Assembly (NCBI RefSeq): GCF_005405065.1 | Contig: NZ_BJDI01000014.1 | Coordinates: 1 to 64,000, forward strand | Origin: Lactiplantibacillus nangangensis | GTDB lineage: Bacteria > Bacillota > Bacilli > Lactobacillales > Lactobacillaceae | DNA length: 64,000 bases | Direction: 5' to 3' | In this document: in pieces, positions 8,552-17,958 of the stretch | How positions within the stretch are numbered: the first letter of the stretch is position 1 | Layout of the letters: the number at the start of each line of letters is the position of its first letter | The notes under the pieces: model-generated | What the model saw: only the letters and a program-made list of their open reading frames with translations | Database searches by the model: none | What the model was told of the DNA's origin: nothing | Position numbers and translations under genes: made by a program

Positions 8552-8910
8552 AATGACTGGTCCTCCATTTTCGTTAACCAAGTGATCAAGTCGGCAATGG
8601 TTACGCCTGATTGACTCGCTTGCAACACTAATTGTTGTAGCTTCACTTGAAGTTCCGCCTGCGCGGCACTTGGATCAAGTGCATTGACGTAAGTTCCTTT
8701 GCCGGGAACTGTTCTAATCACTTGTTGTGCTTCGAGCTATTTATACGCTTTACTGACCGTGTTGGGATTAAGTAGGTGTTGTTTGGCCATCTCACGGACC
8801 GATGGTAACTGATCATCCGCCTGCAAGATGCCTTGCGAAATTTCACGTTTAAGTCCCGCCACAAGTTGGGCGTAGTACGGTTGTCCACTATCATGATCGA
8901 TTACAACCAT
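8548..8910 (-). pseudogene. YtrA-type GntR regulator interrupted by an in-frame TAG
   Basis: Read straight through, the frame encodes 120 residues: a GntR winged helix (QPYYAQLVAGLKREI, DQLPSVREMAKQHLLNPNTVSKAYK), a stop at codon 58 (8737-8739), then LEAQQVIRTVPGKGTYV and a short C-terminal tail, as in YtrA proteins. The helix-turn-helix stays intact up to the stop. Normal members read K-x-L-E at the break, so one base change (for example CAG to TAG) explains it. GTG-rich GGAGGTGA precedes ATG 8910, and the frame ends four bases inside the ATPase start. Confidence 0.85.
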
Positions 8911-8930
8911 GCCGTCACCTCCGTAACTGT

Positions 8931-8970
8931 ATTATACTGTACTAGGTGTATTGTACGATGCCATACAGTT
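8931..8970 (-). promoter_or_regulatory. Promoter of the GntR-ABC operon
   Basis: On the minus strand TATAAT (8931-8936) lies 20 bases upstream of the GGAGGTGA ribosome site. It is embedded in repeated ACTGTAT/TACAGT elements (8925-8970), plausible operator half-sites for the adjacent regulator. Confidence 0.5.
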
Positions 8971-9092
8971 GAGTACAAGCGTTGAAAGGTTAATTTTTGG
9001 TAAATTAAAAAGCCACCATCAATCATTGACAGTCGCTCTATTGATCACACTATTCTCAATATCATAAGAATTCCAGTTATACAAACTTGAAA

Positions 9093-9398
9093 TCACCCGA
9101 TATTATCCCTGACCCAGTCAGCAACCGGCATCCCACCAATGGCACATAGCTCGACATCTGACCATCGTTGTTGTAAAGATTTTCCATCAAAAACTGGTGC
9201 CGTAAATAATTCTTCAGCGCTTTTAAACTCACAGCCACCCGGAATATCACATTTTCCAATCCAATACGGTAAAGCACTTTCTGGTAAGTAACCGATATAA
9301 TGTTCTATTTCTGCCGAATCACTACGAAAATAAAAATAAGTCTCATCGACCGGCACTTTATTCTCAAATTGTTGTTGTAAAAAATCACAGTCTATCAC
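9093..9398 (-). CDS. Hypothetical protein, 101 residues
   Basis: A soluble, acidic protein with no family I recognise. It has a DETYFYFRSDSAEIEHYIGYLPESALPYWIGKCDIPGG core, suggesting an all-beta/alpha immunity-like or SMI1-like small domain, but that is only an impression. The start is GTG 9398 after TTGAGG. It lies 32 bases after the next small membrane protein gene on the same strand. Confidence 0.55.
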   Translation of the reverse strand: MIDCDFLQQQFENKVPVDETYFYFRSDSAEIEHYIGYLPESALPYWIGKCDIPGGCEFKSAEELFTAPVFDGKSLQQRWSDVELCAIGGMPVADWVRDNIG

Positions 9399-9430
9399 GA
9401 TTCAACCTCAATCTACTGAAAAATATCTAA

Positions 9431-9616
9431 TTATTTCCGCCGTAACTCGCTGGCAGCATATTCCATGATTCCCATTAAGACGACTAAACTAATTGGAAAA
9501 GCAATCGCGCTCACGGCTAAGCTAGCAGTCAATTCGAAGAAATAAAAGACAAAGGCTAGTAAAACAATCGCGGCAATCAACATTTCAGTATCCACTATTC
9601 CCCAGTGCTTGATCAT
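9431..9616 (-). CDS. Small membrane protein, 61 residues
   Basis: Two hydrophobic segments (about residues 11-27 and 31-48) and a charged tail ASELRRK. ATG 9616 follows CGAGG. No family recognised. It sits between two other uncharacterised minus-strand genes. Confidence 0.55.
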   Translation of the reverse strand: MIKHWGIVDTEMLIAAIVLLAFVFYFFELTASLAVSAIAFPISLVVLMGIMEYAASELRRK

Positions 9617-9757
9617 CAGGACAACCTCGTTTCGATTTATTTTATCACCACGAGTGTAACACGAATCGCATCAGTTTATGAGAGTGTACCCTTAAGAATC
9701 TGGTTAGAATTATTTTAATAATATACGTGGCTAGAATAGCTAAACTTCTGCGAAATA

Positions 9758-10417
9758 TTAGTCACTGTGTCGATTCAAATAACGTAAATAGCCGAACATC
9801 CCACCAAGTAAACTAACGAAGCCAACCGAAAGCGTCGAAAGAAAAACAACAAAACTCAAAGCACCCAAGATAAAGCTTGTCACACCAACAATAAAGCTTA
9901 TTCTAGCACCTAAAATAATCACGAGTTGCCAATTATTACGTGCCCGTGAGTCAGTAATTTGTACGCCCAACACTCGTTGCTTTGGCAAATATGGAATCAG
10001 TACCCCAACAATTGAGATCAAAATGCCAATGGCAGTACCATTATCATTTAAAGCCGTCGTACTAAAAGCCACTGGTAAAACCACTAATATAGCAGTGTAA
10101 ACCAAGTAAACAACTTGTAAATCTAAGCGCAGTGCTTGAACTAATTTACGCAACGATGCTGGCGAGCAGATGCTTAACACCCAAAAGGCCGTTAATATTA
10201 GCAATAGTGGAATTGGCCTAATTGGCTGAATCGTTTTTGACTTAAAACCAGTTAATTGTAAGAACCAAACTAACATCAACATGAACCCATTGAGACTTTC
10301 CAATTTTCTTAAATTAACTTGAAATTGCTCTGGTATCAGCATCCCAATCACCACGTTTCTAATGATGTAACTGTCTACTAAGGGTTGAAAGTGTTGTGAA
10401 TTCAGTAACACTGGCAT
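9758..10417 (-). CDS. Polytopic membrane protein, weakly SdpI-like
   Basis: A 219-residue protein with about six hydrophobic segments. The stretch IPYLPKQRVLGVQITDSRARNNW resembles the G-N-x-L-P...G-I-R-T...W pattern of SdpI/YhfL-type proteins, some of which give immunity to membrane-active toxins. The resemblance is weak and the N-terminal half is not recognisable. The ribosome site (AAGG) is poor, so the exact start is uncertain. About 140 bp separate it from the small membrane protein gene. Confidence 0.5.
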   Translation of the reverse strand: MPVLLNSQHFQPLVDSYIIRNVVIGMLIPEQFQVNLRKLESLNGFMLMLVWFLQLTGFKSKTIQPIRPIPLLLILTAFWVLSICSPASLRKLVQALRLDLQVVYLVYTAILVVLPVAFSTTALNDNGTAIGILISIVGVLIPYLPKQRVLGVQITDSRARNNWQLVIILGARISFIVGVTSFILGALSFVVFLSTLSVGFVSLLGGMFGYLRYLNRHSD

Positions 10418-10451
10418 TGGTTATGCCTTAAATGGACTTATGTGGCTCATT

Positions 10452-10658
10452 ACTCAGAACAGTTGACTAGCTGTAGGTTGTTGCTGATAGCATCGGGCGT
10501 GTTGGTGGCGTTTGACCGGTGTTTTTCCGGTCTTACACCACGGACCGGTCGGGAGATTTGCGGGCTTGGCAAAGCTTCCGGGCGAGGGGCAAGACGTTTC
10601 TCAGGCTTGACCCGGCCCCTCGCCCGCATGTTATCAGCAGTAACCGGAAGCGGCATTG
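10452..10658. repeat. Dispersed repeat family A, copy 1
   Basis: A GC-rich intergenic element of about 207 bp, nearly identical to 38910-39118 and, over its last 60 bp, to 44737-44797. It contains inverted pairs: GGGCGAGGGG...CCCCTCGCCC, ACCGG...CCGGT, and outer arms GGTTGTTGCTGATA...TATCAGCAGTAACC. No gene is credible inside it. The flanking parts of 10418-10837 hold no gene I can support. Confidence 0.85.
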
Positions 10659-10837
10659 ACTGACTATCTTTCATGGCTTGATTAGTAATGGCATCCTTTA
10701 TCTGCCTATTAAGTGAAATCATAATACGTGCCAAAAACAGCAACAACCTTACAGCTTCGTTCAGTCAACAAAAAAACGCTTTTCCAATCTAGCTAGCCCT
10801 TCAGGACCACCCAGAATTGAAAAAACGCTATAGTTCA

Positions 10838-11365
10838 CTAAGCTAACACCCGTGTCATCGTTGTTACTGCTAAACGCCCATTGTCCGCCAATGGCAAGAA
10901 TAATTGATCGCCGTCATCAAAGCCGAGTTTCTTCCAAAAGGCTTCGACCACTGTATCTGACGAAACACGCGTTAATTGTAGGCAATGAATGTTACTCTTT
11001 AACGCAGCTTTCATCAACCCAGTCGCAATCACGCTCCCCACTGAACGCCGTTGATAAGGATTGCCCACCATTAATAAGCCAATGAATAAAAAGTCCTGTT
11101 CTGGATATTGATTCAAAATATCCAATACCGCAACCAAATGATTGGCTAAATAAAAGCCAAAGACTTGTTTTTGGGCTGCTTCGATTTCACCCGGATGCGC
11201 CGTCAAGTCATCTTGAATTTCAGCCCAACTTAACTCATTGGGTGAAAACTGTTGATGATAGTCCGGATTGGTTTGTTCTAACGCCAACAAATCAGCTTGA
11301 TCTGCCATCGTTAACAACCGAATTTTAAAACTAGGTAATTCTGCTTGCAATGTTGCTAATTTCAT
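10838..11365 (-). CDS. GNAT-family N-acetyltransferase
   Basis: A 175-residue protein with GNAT features: the N-terminal strand FKIRLLTMADQADLLALEQ, central strands VFGFYLANHLVAVLDIL, and the acetyl-CoA loop region VGNPYQRRSVGSVIATGLMKAAL. Substrate unknown. It follows the second GNAT gene by eight bases and is likely co-transcribed. Confidence 0.8.
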   Translation of the reverse strand: MKLATLQAELPSFKIRLLTMADQADLLALEQTNPDYHQQFSPNELSWAEIQDDLTAHPGEIEAAQKQVFGFYLANHLVAVLDILNQYPEQDFLFIGLLMVGNPYQRRSVGSVIATGLMKAALKSNIHCLQLTRVSSDTVVEAFWKKLGFDDGDQLFLPLADNGRLAVTTMTRVLA

Positions 11366-11373
11366 TTTTATTT

Positions 11374-11859
11374 TTACTCCAATACTTTTTCCATGTTAAA
11401 CCAAGTTTCGCCGGCATGACTCGAGTCGGCAACGCCTTGGTTTTGGTAACCATTCTGTTCATAGAATGGGACTAGTCGTGCTAAACAGGTTAGCGCCACA
11501 CTCGTCCGTTGGGCTTGGCGGGCCACCTGTTCCAGTGCTGCCAAAAGTTGACTGCCAATCTTTTGATGGCGAGCTAATGGTGAGACGGCCAACGTAAAGA
11601 CCAACTGATGCCCACCGCGCACTAAATTAGTCGGCGTTTTGGCAAACATTTCGTCTTCAATATAGCGCGCTTTGACCGCGGGCCCCACAATAAACCCTAA
11701 AATCATGTCACCCTCGCGCGCCACTAAAAAGGTCGTGGCTAATTTTTCGATCCGTTCACGATAAGCCGCTTCGCTGCCCGCCTCTGCCACCGAAAAACCG
11801 GCCTTTTCAATGGCTAACAATTGCGGCAAATCTGTCGGTCTAACTGGTGTAATTTCCAT
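11374..11859 (-). CDS. GNAT-family N-acetyltransferase
   Basis: A 161-residue protein. N terminus EITPVRPTDLPQLLAIEKAGF, then MILGFIVGP, the acetyl-CoA-binding V-x-x-x-x-R-x-x-x-I-G-S-Q-L-L pattern (LAVSPLARHQKIGSQLLAAL) and FYEQNGYQNQG near the end. This layout resembles arylalkylamine/spermidine-type acetyltransferases. ATG 11859; the divergent ASCH gene lies on the other side of a 195-bp region. Confidence 0.85.
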   Translation of the reverse strand: MEITPVRPTDLPQLLAIEKAGFSVAEAGSEAAYRERIEKLATTFLVAREGDMILGFIVGPAVKARYIEDEMFAKTPTNLVRGGHQLVFTLAVSPLARHQKIGSQLLAALEQVARQAQRTSVALTCLARLVPFYEQNGYQNQGVADSSHAGETWFNMEKVLE

Positions 11860-11982
11860 TCGTTCCGCCCCCTAGTAAGTACCTCTAGTATAGCAAAGCC
11901 CCGGCAAAACGGCGGCGTTTTCGGTCAACCAAACTTTTCGCCATTTAAAAAAGCGGTTAGCATGTCGCTTTTACAGTTGACA

Positions 11983-11991
11983 TGCTATACT
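11983..11991 (+). promoter_or_regulatory. Extended -10 promoter for the ASCH gene
   Basis: TGcTATACT at 11983-11991; the -35 region is weak. A TTGACA lies at 11977-11982 but is too close to act as its -35. Confidence 0.4.
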
Positions 11992-12054
11992 TAGGTTGTG
12001 AATTCGGTTACAACAACGTGAATTCAATATTCTTATTGAAATTAGGTGACTATT

Positions 12055-12522
12055 ATGCCAGCACAATCAGCAGAGCAATTATGGAAAGACTTTAATGAAA
12101 CGACCGATACTAACGGCGCTTCTTATCAAACGCGTTGGTTTGGAGAACAAAACAATCCTACCCAAGTTCAAGCGTTGACCGATGCGATTTTGTCTGGAGC
12201 CAAAACAGCGACCACGACACCATTGGATACTTATACCGCCGAACAAGTGGCAATTCCACAAGTTGGTGACTACAACGTCTTGTTAGATGGCAATATGAAA
12301 CCCGTTGCGGTTCTTAAAACCGTCGTTTCCGAATTAATCCCGTTTTATCGGATCTCCGGTGAACACGCTTATCACGAAGGTGACGGCGATGGCACTATCG
12401 GTGACTGGCGGAAACGTAAGACCGAAGAATTCACCCCAGCCTTAGAGGATCATGGTCTGTCACTGACACCAGATACCCCAATGGTTAGTGAAGTCTTCGA
12501 ACTCGTTTATCGCGCCGATTAA
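12055..12522 (+). CDS. ASCH-domain protein
   Basis: A 155-residue protein with the ASCH fold: WFGEQNNPTQVQALTDAILSGAKTATTTPL (the G-x-K-x-x-T motif), VGDYNVLLDGNMKPVAVLKT, and the tail VFELVY. ASCH domains are PUA-like and predicted to bind RNA; some bacterial members act on modified nucleosides. The N-terminal AEQLWKDF is typical of the Firmicute subgroup. ATG 12055 follows TTAGGTGAC. It is monocistronic, with a terminator at 12539-12574. Confidence 0.88.
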   Translation: MPAQSAEQLWKDFNETTDTNGASYQTRWFGEQNNPTQVQALTDAILSGAKTATTTPLDTYTAEQVAIPQVGDYNVLLDGNMKPVAVLKTVVSELIPFYRISGEHAYHEGDGDGTIGDWRKRKTEEFTPALEDHGLSLTPDTPMVSEVFELVYRAD

Positions 12523-12538
12523 CTTAATAATCCTGCTC

Positions 12539-12574
12539 ACGGCCTAAGACCGGTGTGTCTTGGGCCGTTTTTTT
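12539..12574 (+). terminator. Terminator after the ASCH gene
   Basis: ACGGCC-AAGAC arm pairs with GTCTT-GGCCGT, followed by seven T. Confidence 0.9.
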
Positions 12575-12612
12575 GATAGCTTCATCGTTCACCACTTTCA
12601 CCAAATTTTAAT

Positions 12613-12640
12613 TTGTCAGCAACTGTTTTTTCGCTATAAT
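12613..12640 (+). promoter_or_regulatory. Promoter of the regulator-potABCD operon
   Basis: TTGTCA (12613-12618), a 16-base spacer and TATAAT (12635-12640), about 58 bases before the regulator's ATG. Confidence 0.7.
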
Positions 12641-12697
12641 AATTAAAGCTTAAACTAAACTTGTTGTTTACTATTACAAAACAAAGAGGTGATTGTC

Positions 12698-13240
12698 ATG
12701 GATATCGGTCAACGCATTCGCAACTTGCGCATGCAAAAACAATTGACCCAAGAGGAATTGGGTGAACGAACAGATTTGAGCAAAGGCTATATTTCTCAGC
12801 TGGAACATAATCAGTCGTCACCCTCGATGGAAACGTTCTTTGCCATCCTAGAAGTTTTAGGTGAGACGCCGGCCGCTTTTTTCACACCAGAAACGCCGAC
12901 GGATAAGATCGTTTATCATCCAAATGAACAAATCATTTTTGACGATGAAGCCCTGGGCTATCAACTAAAATGGTTAATACCGGCATCGAACGAGAATGAA
13001 CTCGAGCCCGTAAAGATCAGGTTAGCTCCCAACGGTCGCTTCAAACCCTTCGAGCCCTCGCCAGCGGAGACGTTAATTATCGTCCAAGCTGGCACGCTCA
13101 ATTTGCACTTAGGAACCCAAGACTACCGCGCAAGCGCTGGCGATAGCTTGTACTTCCACGCGACTAAGGCGCACCAACTCACGAATGCTGGGACCGAACC
13201 ATGCACCTTCACCCTCGTGACAACGGCGTCCTACTTGTAA
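12698..13240 (+). CDS. XRE-family regulator with cupin domain (PuuR-like)
   Basis: A 180-residue protein. Residues 1-60 form a Cro/CI helix-turn-helix (IGQRIRNLRMQKQLTQEELGERTDLSKGYISQLE); residues about 110-175 form a cupin barrel (FKPFEPSPAETLIIVQAGTLNLHLGTQDYRASAGDSLYFHATKAHQ). This architecture is typical of regulators beside potABCD, and the cupin is thought to sense a polyamine or related ligand. ATG 12698 follows AGAGGTGA. It is 21 bases from potA, so probably the first gene of the operon and likely autoregulatory. Confidence 0.92.
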   Translation: MDIGQRIRNLRMQKQLTQEELGERTDLSKGYISQLEHNQSSPSMETFFAILEVLGETPAAFFTPETPTDKIVYHPNEQIIFDDEALGYQLKWLIPASNENELEPVKIRLAPNGRFKPFEPSPAETLIIVQAGTLNLHLGTQDYRASAGDSLYFHATKAHQLTNAGTEPCTFTLVTTASYL

Positions 13241-13261
13241 ACTTAAAAGGAGGCTTTCAAA

Positions 13262-14359
13262 TTGTCGGATAATACGCAACCAATCATTCGCTTAACCAAT
13301 ATTTGTAAAAGTTATGGGGATCAGCAGATTCTCAAAGATATCAATTTAGAACTTGAGGCGGGAAAATTTTATACGTTACTGGGGCCGTCCGGTTGTGGAA
13401 AGACCACGATTTTACGGACCATTGCAGGCTTTACTGATGCCACCGCCGGTCAGGTTTACTTTGACGGCCAAGTCATTAACGAGTTGCCAGCGAACCAACG
13501 CCAAGTCAATACAGTTTTTCAAGACTACGCGCTCTTTCCTCATTTAAATGTGGCTGAAAACGTTGGCTTTGGCTTAAAACTACATAAAATTGCCAAGGCC
13601 GAGATTGAGGAACGGGTCCAAAAAGCCCTCGCCCTCGTCCAGTTGGCTGATTTTGGGGACCGCGAGATCAGTGAGATCTCCGGCGGACAACAACAACGGG
13701 TCGCGATTGCCCGGGCCCTCGTCATGCAACCTAAAGTTCTCCTGCTAGACGAACCCTTATCGGCGCTGGATGCCAAATTGCGCAAAGATATGCAGTATGA
13801 ACTTCGGGACTTGCAACAACGCCTCGGCATCACCTTTTTGTTCGTCACCCATGACCAAGAAGAAGCCCTCGCAATGAGTGACGAAATCTTCGTCATGAAT
13901 AATGGTCAAATCTTACAAGGTGGGACGCCCGTCGATATTTACGACGAACCCATCAACCACTTTGTCGCCAACTTTATTGGTGAAAGTAATATTATCCCCG
14001 GTAAAATGCGCAAAGATTATACCGTTGAGTTTGTCGGCAAAACCTTTGAATGCGCTGATGCTGGGATGCGACCGAACGAAGCCGTGGAAATCGTCTTGCG
14101 CCCAGAAGACTTGGATATCGTCCCAGCTGATCAAGGCAAGCTCGTCGTGACAGTGGACTCACAACTCTTCCGTGGTAATTATTTTGAAATCGTCGCTTAT
14201 GATAACGACCAAAATGAATGGCTCGTGCATTCCACCAATCCGGCCGACGAAGGAACGCCAATTGGCTTAACGTTTGATCCACAAGATATTCATGTCATGC
14301 GGCTACACGAAACCGAAGCGGCCTTCGATGCACGACTTGAACAATACGAAGACGATTAG
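13262..14359 (+). CDS. potA: Spermidine/putrescine ABC transporter ATP-binding protein
   Basis: A 365-residue importer ATPase: Walker [14 protein letters not shown]-loop [10 protein letters not shown], signature [17 protein letters not shown], Walker [13 protein letters not shown]-loop [14 protein letters not shown], and a C-terminal regulatory TOBE domain (about 240-350). Start is TTG 13262 behind AAAGGAGG; no ATG fits. First transporter gene of potABCD. Confidence 0.96.
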   Translation: MSDNTQPIIRLTNICKSYGDQQILKDINLELEAGKFYTLLGPSGCGKTTILRTIAGFTDATAGQVYFDGQVINELPANQRQVNTVFQDYALFPHLNVAENVGFGLKLHKIAKAEIEERVQKALALVQLADFGDREISEISGGQQQRVAIARALVMQPKVLLLDEPLSALDAKLRKDMQYELRDLQQRLGITFLFVTHDQEEALAMSDEIFVMNNGQILQGGTPVDIYDEPINHFVANFIGESNIIPGKMRKDYTVEFVGKTFECADAGMRPNEAVEIVLRPEDLDIVPADQGKLVVTVDSQLFRGNYFEIVAYDNDQNEWLVHSTNPADEGTPIGLTFDPQDIHVMRLHETEAAFDARLEQYEDD

Positions 14360-14370
14360 GGGGGATCACA

Positions 14371-15207
14371 ATGCAACGAAAACAACGCTTGAGCCGGAAC
14401 ACGGCTTACTTTGTGCCCTACTCGCTTTGGATTTTGCTCTTCGTGATTGCCCCCGTCCTTTTGTTGATCTATCAATCATTTTTCAACATTGATGGGCAAT
14501 TCACCTTTGGCAACTATCAAACGTACTTCTCATCCAGCACTTACTTGATGATGACCGTTAACTCAGTTTGGTACGCCTTTTTGATTACACTAGCAACCTT
14601 GCTGATTAGCTATCCAACCGCCTATCTGCTCAATGAGACCAAGCATCCGCAGCTTTGGTTATTACTAATAATCATGCCAACTTGGATCAATTTACTACTC
14701 AAGGCCTACGCCTTCATCGGAATCTTTAGTCAGGCTGGCATTGCGAATCAATTTTTAAGTTTTATCGGCATTGGTCCAAAACAATTACTCTTCACGAACT
14801 TTAGTTTCGTCTTTGTCGCGGCCTACATTCAGATTCCATTCATGGTCTTGCCAATCTATAATTCAATCAGTGAGCTGAAGCCATCCTACGTCAACGCGAG
14901 TCGCGATCTGGGCGCCACGAATTGGCAAACGTTTAGTCGCGTGATTTTCCCATTGACCATGCCTGGGGTTAAGGCTGGGATTCAGGCCGTCTTCATTCCA
15001 TCGCTCTCCCTCTTCATGTTGACCCGTTTAATCGGCGGTAACAAAGTCATCACGTTAGGGACGGCTATCGAAGAACATTTCTTGACGACGATGAACTGGG
15101 GCATGGGTTCCACGATTGGCGTCGTCCTGATTGTCGCCATGATTATTATTATGTGGCTCACCGGTGGTAGTGGTAAACGCCACGCACGAAAGGGGCTGAC
15201 AAAATGA
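14371..15207 (+). CDS. potB: Spermidine/putrescine ABC transporter permease
   Basis: A 278-residue inner-membrane permease with six hydrophobic segments. The ATPase-contact motif SRDLGATNWQTFSRVIFPLTMPG carries the EAA-loop pattern (A-x-D-L-G-A...F...P-L..P-G). It starts 11 bases after potA and overlaps potC by ATGA. Confidence 0.95.
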   Translation: MQRKQRLSRNTAYFVPYSLWILLFVIAPVLLLIYQSFFNIDGQFTFGNYQTYFSSSTYLMMTVNSVWYAFLITLATLLISYPTAYLLNETKHPQLWLLLIIMPTWINLLLKAYAFIGIFSQAGIANQFLSFIGIGPKQLLFTNFSFVFVAAYIQIPFMVLPIYNSISELKPSYVNASRDLGATNWQTFSRVIFPLTMPGVKAGIQAVFIPSLSLFMLTRLIGGNKVITLGTAIEEHFLTTMNWGMGSTIGVVLIVAMIIIMWLTGGSGKRHARKGLTK

Positions 15208-16016
15208 CACAACGACGCTTCAAATGGCGCAACTTATACTTGTGGTTAGTATTTATTGTCTTGTACGCGCCAATCATTTTCTTAGTGGTCTACTCTTTCA
15301 GTAAGGGCGATACCATGAATAATTTTCATGGTTTTACTTGGTCACATTATCAAGATTTATTTGCGGATACTCGGCTAATTGCTATTTTCTTAGAGACACT
15401 TTTGATTGCACTATTGTCCTCATTGTTAGCGACAATGATTGGGACGTTGGGCGCTTTGGGAATCAATAACACCACCCGTCCCGTGACTAAAAACACCATT
15501 TTAGCGTTAAACAATATCTTAATGGTCTCACCTGATGTCATTATCGGGGCCAGCTTTTTGATCTTCTTCACGGCGCTAAAGATTCCATTGGGGTTTGGCT
15601 CAGTCTTGCTCAGCCATATTGCTTTTTCAATTCCAATCGTGGTCTTAATGGTCTTGCCGAAAATCCAAGAAATGAGTACCAGTTTGTTAGATGCAGCGGC
15701 GGATCTGGGCGCCAATAATTGGCAATTACTCAGCCAAGTCATCGTGCCTTATATCATGCCCGGAATTTTTTCCGGTTTCTTTATGGCGTTGACCTACTCG
15801 CTGGATGACTTTGCGGTCACCTTCTTCGTCACTGGGAACGGCTTTACGACCTTGTCCGTGGAAATTTACTCACGGGCGCGCCAAGGGATCAATTTGGAAA
15901 TCAATGCCCTCTCTGGCTTGATGTTCCTAATGGCCATGGTCCTCGTGATCGGGTATTACTTTATCAATCAATACAGCAGTCGCCATCGGGCTAATGTTAG
16001 GAGGCGGCGGAAATGA
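15204..16016 (+). CDS. potC: Spermidine/putrescine ABC transporter permease
   Basis: A 270-residue permease with six hydrophobic segments and the EAA-type loop LLDAAADLGANNWQLLSQVIVPYIMPG; then the PotC-typical LDDFAVTFFVTG. Its ATGA start overlaps the potB stop and its own stop overlaps potD, showing tight translational coupling. Confidence 0.95.
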   Translation: MTQRRFKWRNLYLWLVFIVLYAPIIFLVVYSFSKGDTMNNFHGFTWSHYQDLFADTRLIAIFLETLLIALLSSLLATMIGTLGALGINNTTRPVTKNTILALNNILMVSPDVIIGASFLIFFTALKIPLGFGSVLLSHIAFSIPIVVLMVLPKIQEMSTSLLDAAADLGANNWQLLSQVIVPYIMPGIFSGFFMALTYSLDDFAVTFFVTGNGFTTLSVEIYSRARQGINLEINALSGLMFLMAMVLVIGYYFINQYSSRHRANVRRRRK

Positions 16017-17083
16017 AGAAATTATTTAGTATGATTATTGGTCTTTTCGTCATTTGCGGCCTACTCGCCTTTGGGGCTCACCGCCTGCAAGCAAGTACCG
16101 GTAGCAATGGTTCGAAAGTCCTGAATTTATACACTTGGGGCGATTATATCGATCCGAGCCTGTTGACCAAATTTCAAAAACGGACTGGTTACCATGTCAA
16201 CGTTGAAACTTTCGATAGCAACGAAGCGATGTTCACTAAGATCAAGCAAGGCGGGACAAGCTATGATTTGACGGTGCCAAGCGATTACATGATCGAAAAG
16301 ATGAAGGAAGCCAAGTTATTATTGCCGTTAGATAAAGCTAAGTTAACTGGTATGAAAAACTACGATCCACGTTTCTTAAACCTAGACTTCGACCGTGACA
16401 ACAAATACTCCGTGCCCTACTTCTGGGGAACCCTAGGTATTATTTATAATGATAAATTTGTCAAACCAGGCAGTATTCAACACTGGAATGATCTCTGGGA
16501 AAAACAGTACAAGAATAAGATCATGTTGATTGACAGTGCCCGCGACGTGATGGGCTTCTCGCTTGCTTCCATGGGAAAATCCATGAACACCACCGATCCA
16601 GCCACATTGCTGGCGGCCGAAAATAAGCTTAACCGCTTAGCACCAAACGTTAAGGCCGTCGTCGCTGACGAAATTAAAATGTACATGAGTCAAAACGAAG
16701 CGGCGGTCGCAGTGGATTGGTCCGGTGAAGCTTCCGAAATGCTCGATAACAACTCGCACCTCCATTACGTTGTCCCATCTGAAGGCAGCAATCTTTGGTT
16801 CGACAACTTAGTCATTCCAAAGACTGCAAAGCATTTTAAAGCCATTTATGCCTTCTTAAACTTCATGAGTGACCCTAAAAACGCTGCGCAAAACGCTGAA
16901 TATATTGGCTATGCGACGCCGAATATGAAAGCGAAGGCCCTGTTACCAAAAGCGATTCGAAACGACCGTCAATTTTATCCAGACAACAAAACGATTGAAC
17001 ATTTACAAATTTACAAGAACTTATCACCAGAAAAAGTCGGTTTATATAATGACCGTTACCTTGAATTTAAAATGCATCATTAA
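16013..17083 (+). CDS. potD: Spermidine/putrescine-binding protein
   Basis: A 356-residue extracellular solute-binding protein: N-terminal hydrophobic helix (about 5-22) and then VLNLYTWGDYIDPSLLTKF, DSNEAMFTKIKQGGTSYDLTVPSDYM, and VPYFWGTLGIIYND, all typical of PotD. No lipobox cysteine fits (the only nearby Cys is in LFVICGL), so anchoring would be by an uncleaved signal helix, or the protein is released after LQA. It ends the operon. Confidence 0.94.
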   Translation: MKKLFSMIIGLFVICGLLAFGAHRLQASTGSNGSKVLNLYTWGDYIDPSLLTKFQKRTGYHVNVETFDSNEAMFTKIKQGGTSYDLTVPSDYMIEKMKEAKLLLPLDKAKLTGMKNYDPRFLNLDFDRDNKYSVPYFWGTLGIIYNDKFVKPGSIQHWNDLWEKQYKNKIMLIDSARDVMGFSLASMGKSMNTTDPATLLAAENKLNRLAPNVKAVVADEIKMYMSQNEAAVAVDWSGEASEMLDNNSHLHYVVPSEGSNLWFDNLVIPKTAKHFKAIYAFLNFMSDPKNAAQNAEYIGYATPNMKAKALLPKAIRNDRQFYPDNKTIEHLQIYKNLSPEKVGLYNDRYLEFKMHH

Positions 17084-17084
17084 T

Positions 17085-17120
17085 AAAAAGCGACTGAGAA
17101 AAATTTTTCAGTCGCTTTTT
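17085..17120 (+). terminator. Terminator of potABCD
   Basis: AAAAAGCGACTGA pairs with TCAGTCGCTTTTT across a short loop. Confidence 0.93.
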
Positions 17121-17174
17121 GGGTTGGATTGAATGCTAAAATTAAGTTAAGACACAACTTTGGAGGCTGTGGTT

Positions 17175-17945
17175 ATGAAATCGTTTAAACGGGGATTCGG
17201 TCTAGCTTGTCTATTATTTATTTGGGTCATTGCCCTTTATTTTGGGGCGGCAGAATTAGTCCACTTAAAGTTCATTCCAATGCATTGGACGGGAATTTTT
17301 CAAGATACGGTCGTGTTAATTGGGGTCTGGGGGTTCAATCAATTATTCGGGCACGTGCCAGTCAAACTCTGGTCTGGTCACCATTTCGGCCAACAATTAC
17401 GCACAGCCCTTCCTGCCATCATTTTGGTCGGCTTACTGGCTGCCGTTAACTTGGGTAAATTGAGCCAACTCCCTTTTAGCGGCGCCATCATCTTTTACAG
17501 CTGCTACGTCCTACTCATCGGAATTACCGAAGAGTACGTCTTTCGCGGTGTCTTACTGCCAATCGTGGCCCGGTCATTTCCGGGTAAAGCGTTACTCAGT
17601 ATCGTGATCAGTAGTGCATTTTTCGGAGGCATGCACCTGATCAACACCTCGCATCTATCACTGAGCTACGTCCTGCCACAGATTCTTTTCGCCATGTTAT
17701 TGGGAACTTTATTTGGTGGGATTTACGTGCGGACGCATAACTTGACGATTCCCATCATCTTGCATTGTTTGACCGACATTTCGATCATCGTCCAACTGGT
17801 TCAACATCCAACAAATGCCAGCAATCTCGATATGCCTGTGCAGACTTCACTAATTGTTGCTGGGGTCTATTTCATTTTATTGATCTTAGCCATCATCTGG
17901 GTCGCACGCCAAACCAAACGATCAACGATTCTAACTGAACGATAA
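17175..17945 (+). CDS. CPBP-family intramembrane metalloprotease
   Basis: A 256-residue membrane protein with about eight hydrophobic segments and the three CPBP (CAAX protease/bacteriocin-processing) motifs: TEEYVFRG (E-E-x-x-x-R), FFGGMHLIN (F-x-x-x-H) and HCLTDIS (H). In lactobacilli such proteins are often tied to bacteriocin immunity, but none is adjacent here. ATG 17175 is chosen from the GGAGG at 17161-17165. Confidence 0.88.
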   Translation: MKSFKRGFGLACLLFIWVIALYFGAAELVHLKFIPMHWTGIFQDTVVLIGVWGFNQLFGHVPVKLWSGHHFGQQLRTALPAIILVGLLAAVNLGKLSQLPFSGAIIFYSCYVLLIGITEEYVFRGVLLPIVARSFPGKALLSIVISSAFFGGMHLINTSHLSLSYVLPQILFAMLLGTLFGGIYVRTHNLTIPIILHCLTDISIIVQLVQHPTNASNLDMPVQTSLIVAGVYFILLILAIIWVARQTKRSTILTER

Positions 17946-17958
17946 AAAGGGTAAACTA

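Noticed and set aside
10450-10746. Open frames of 73 and 98 codons on both strands across repeat A copy 1
   Set aside because: They follow the GC-rich repeat, copy 2 of the repeat does not keep them, and they lack ribosome sites.
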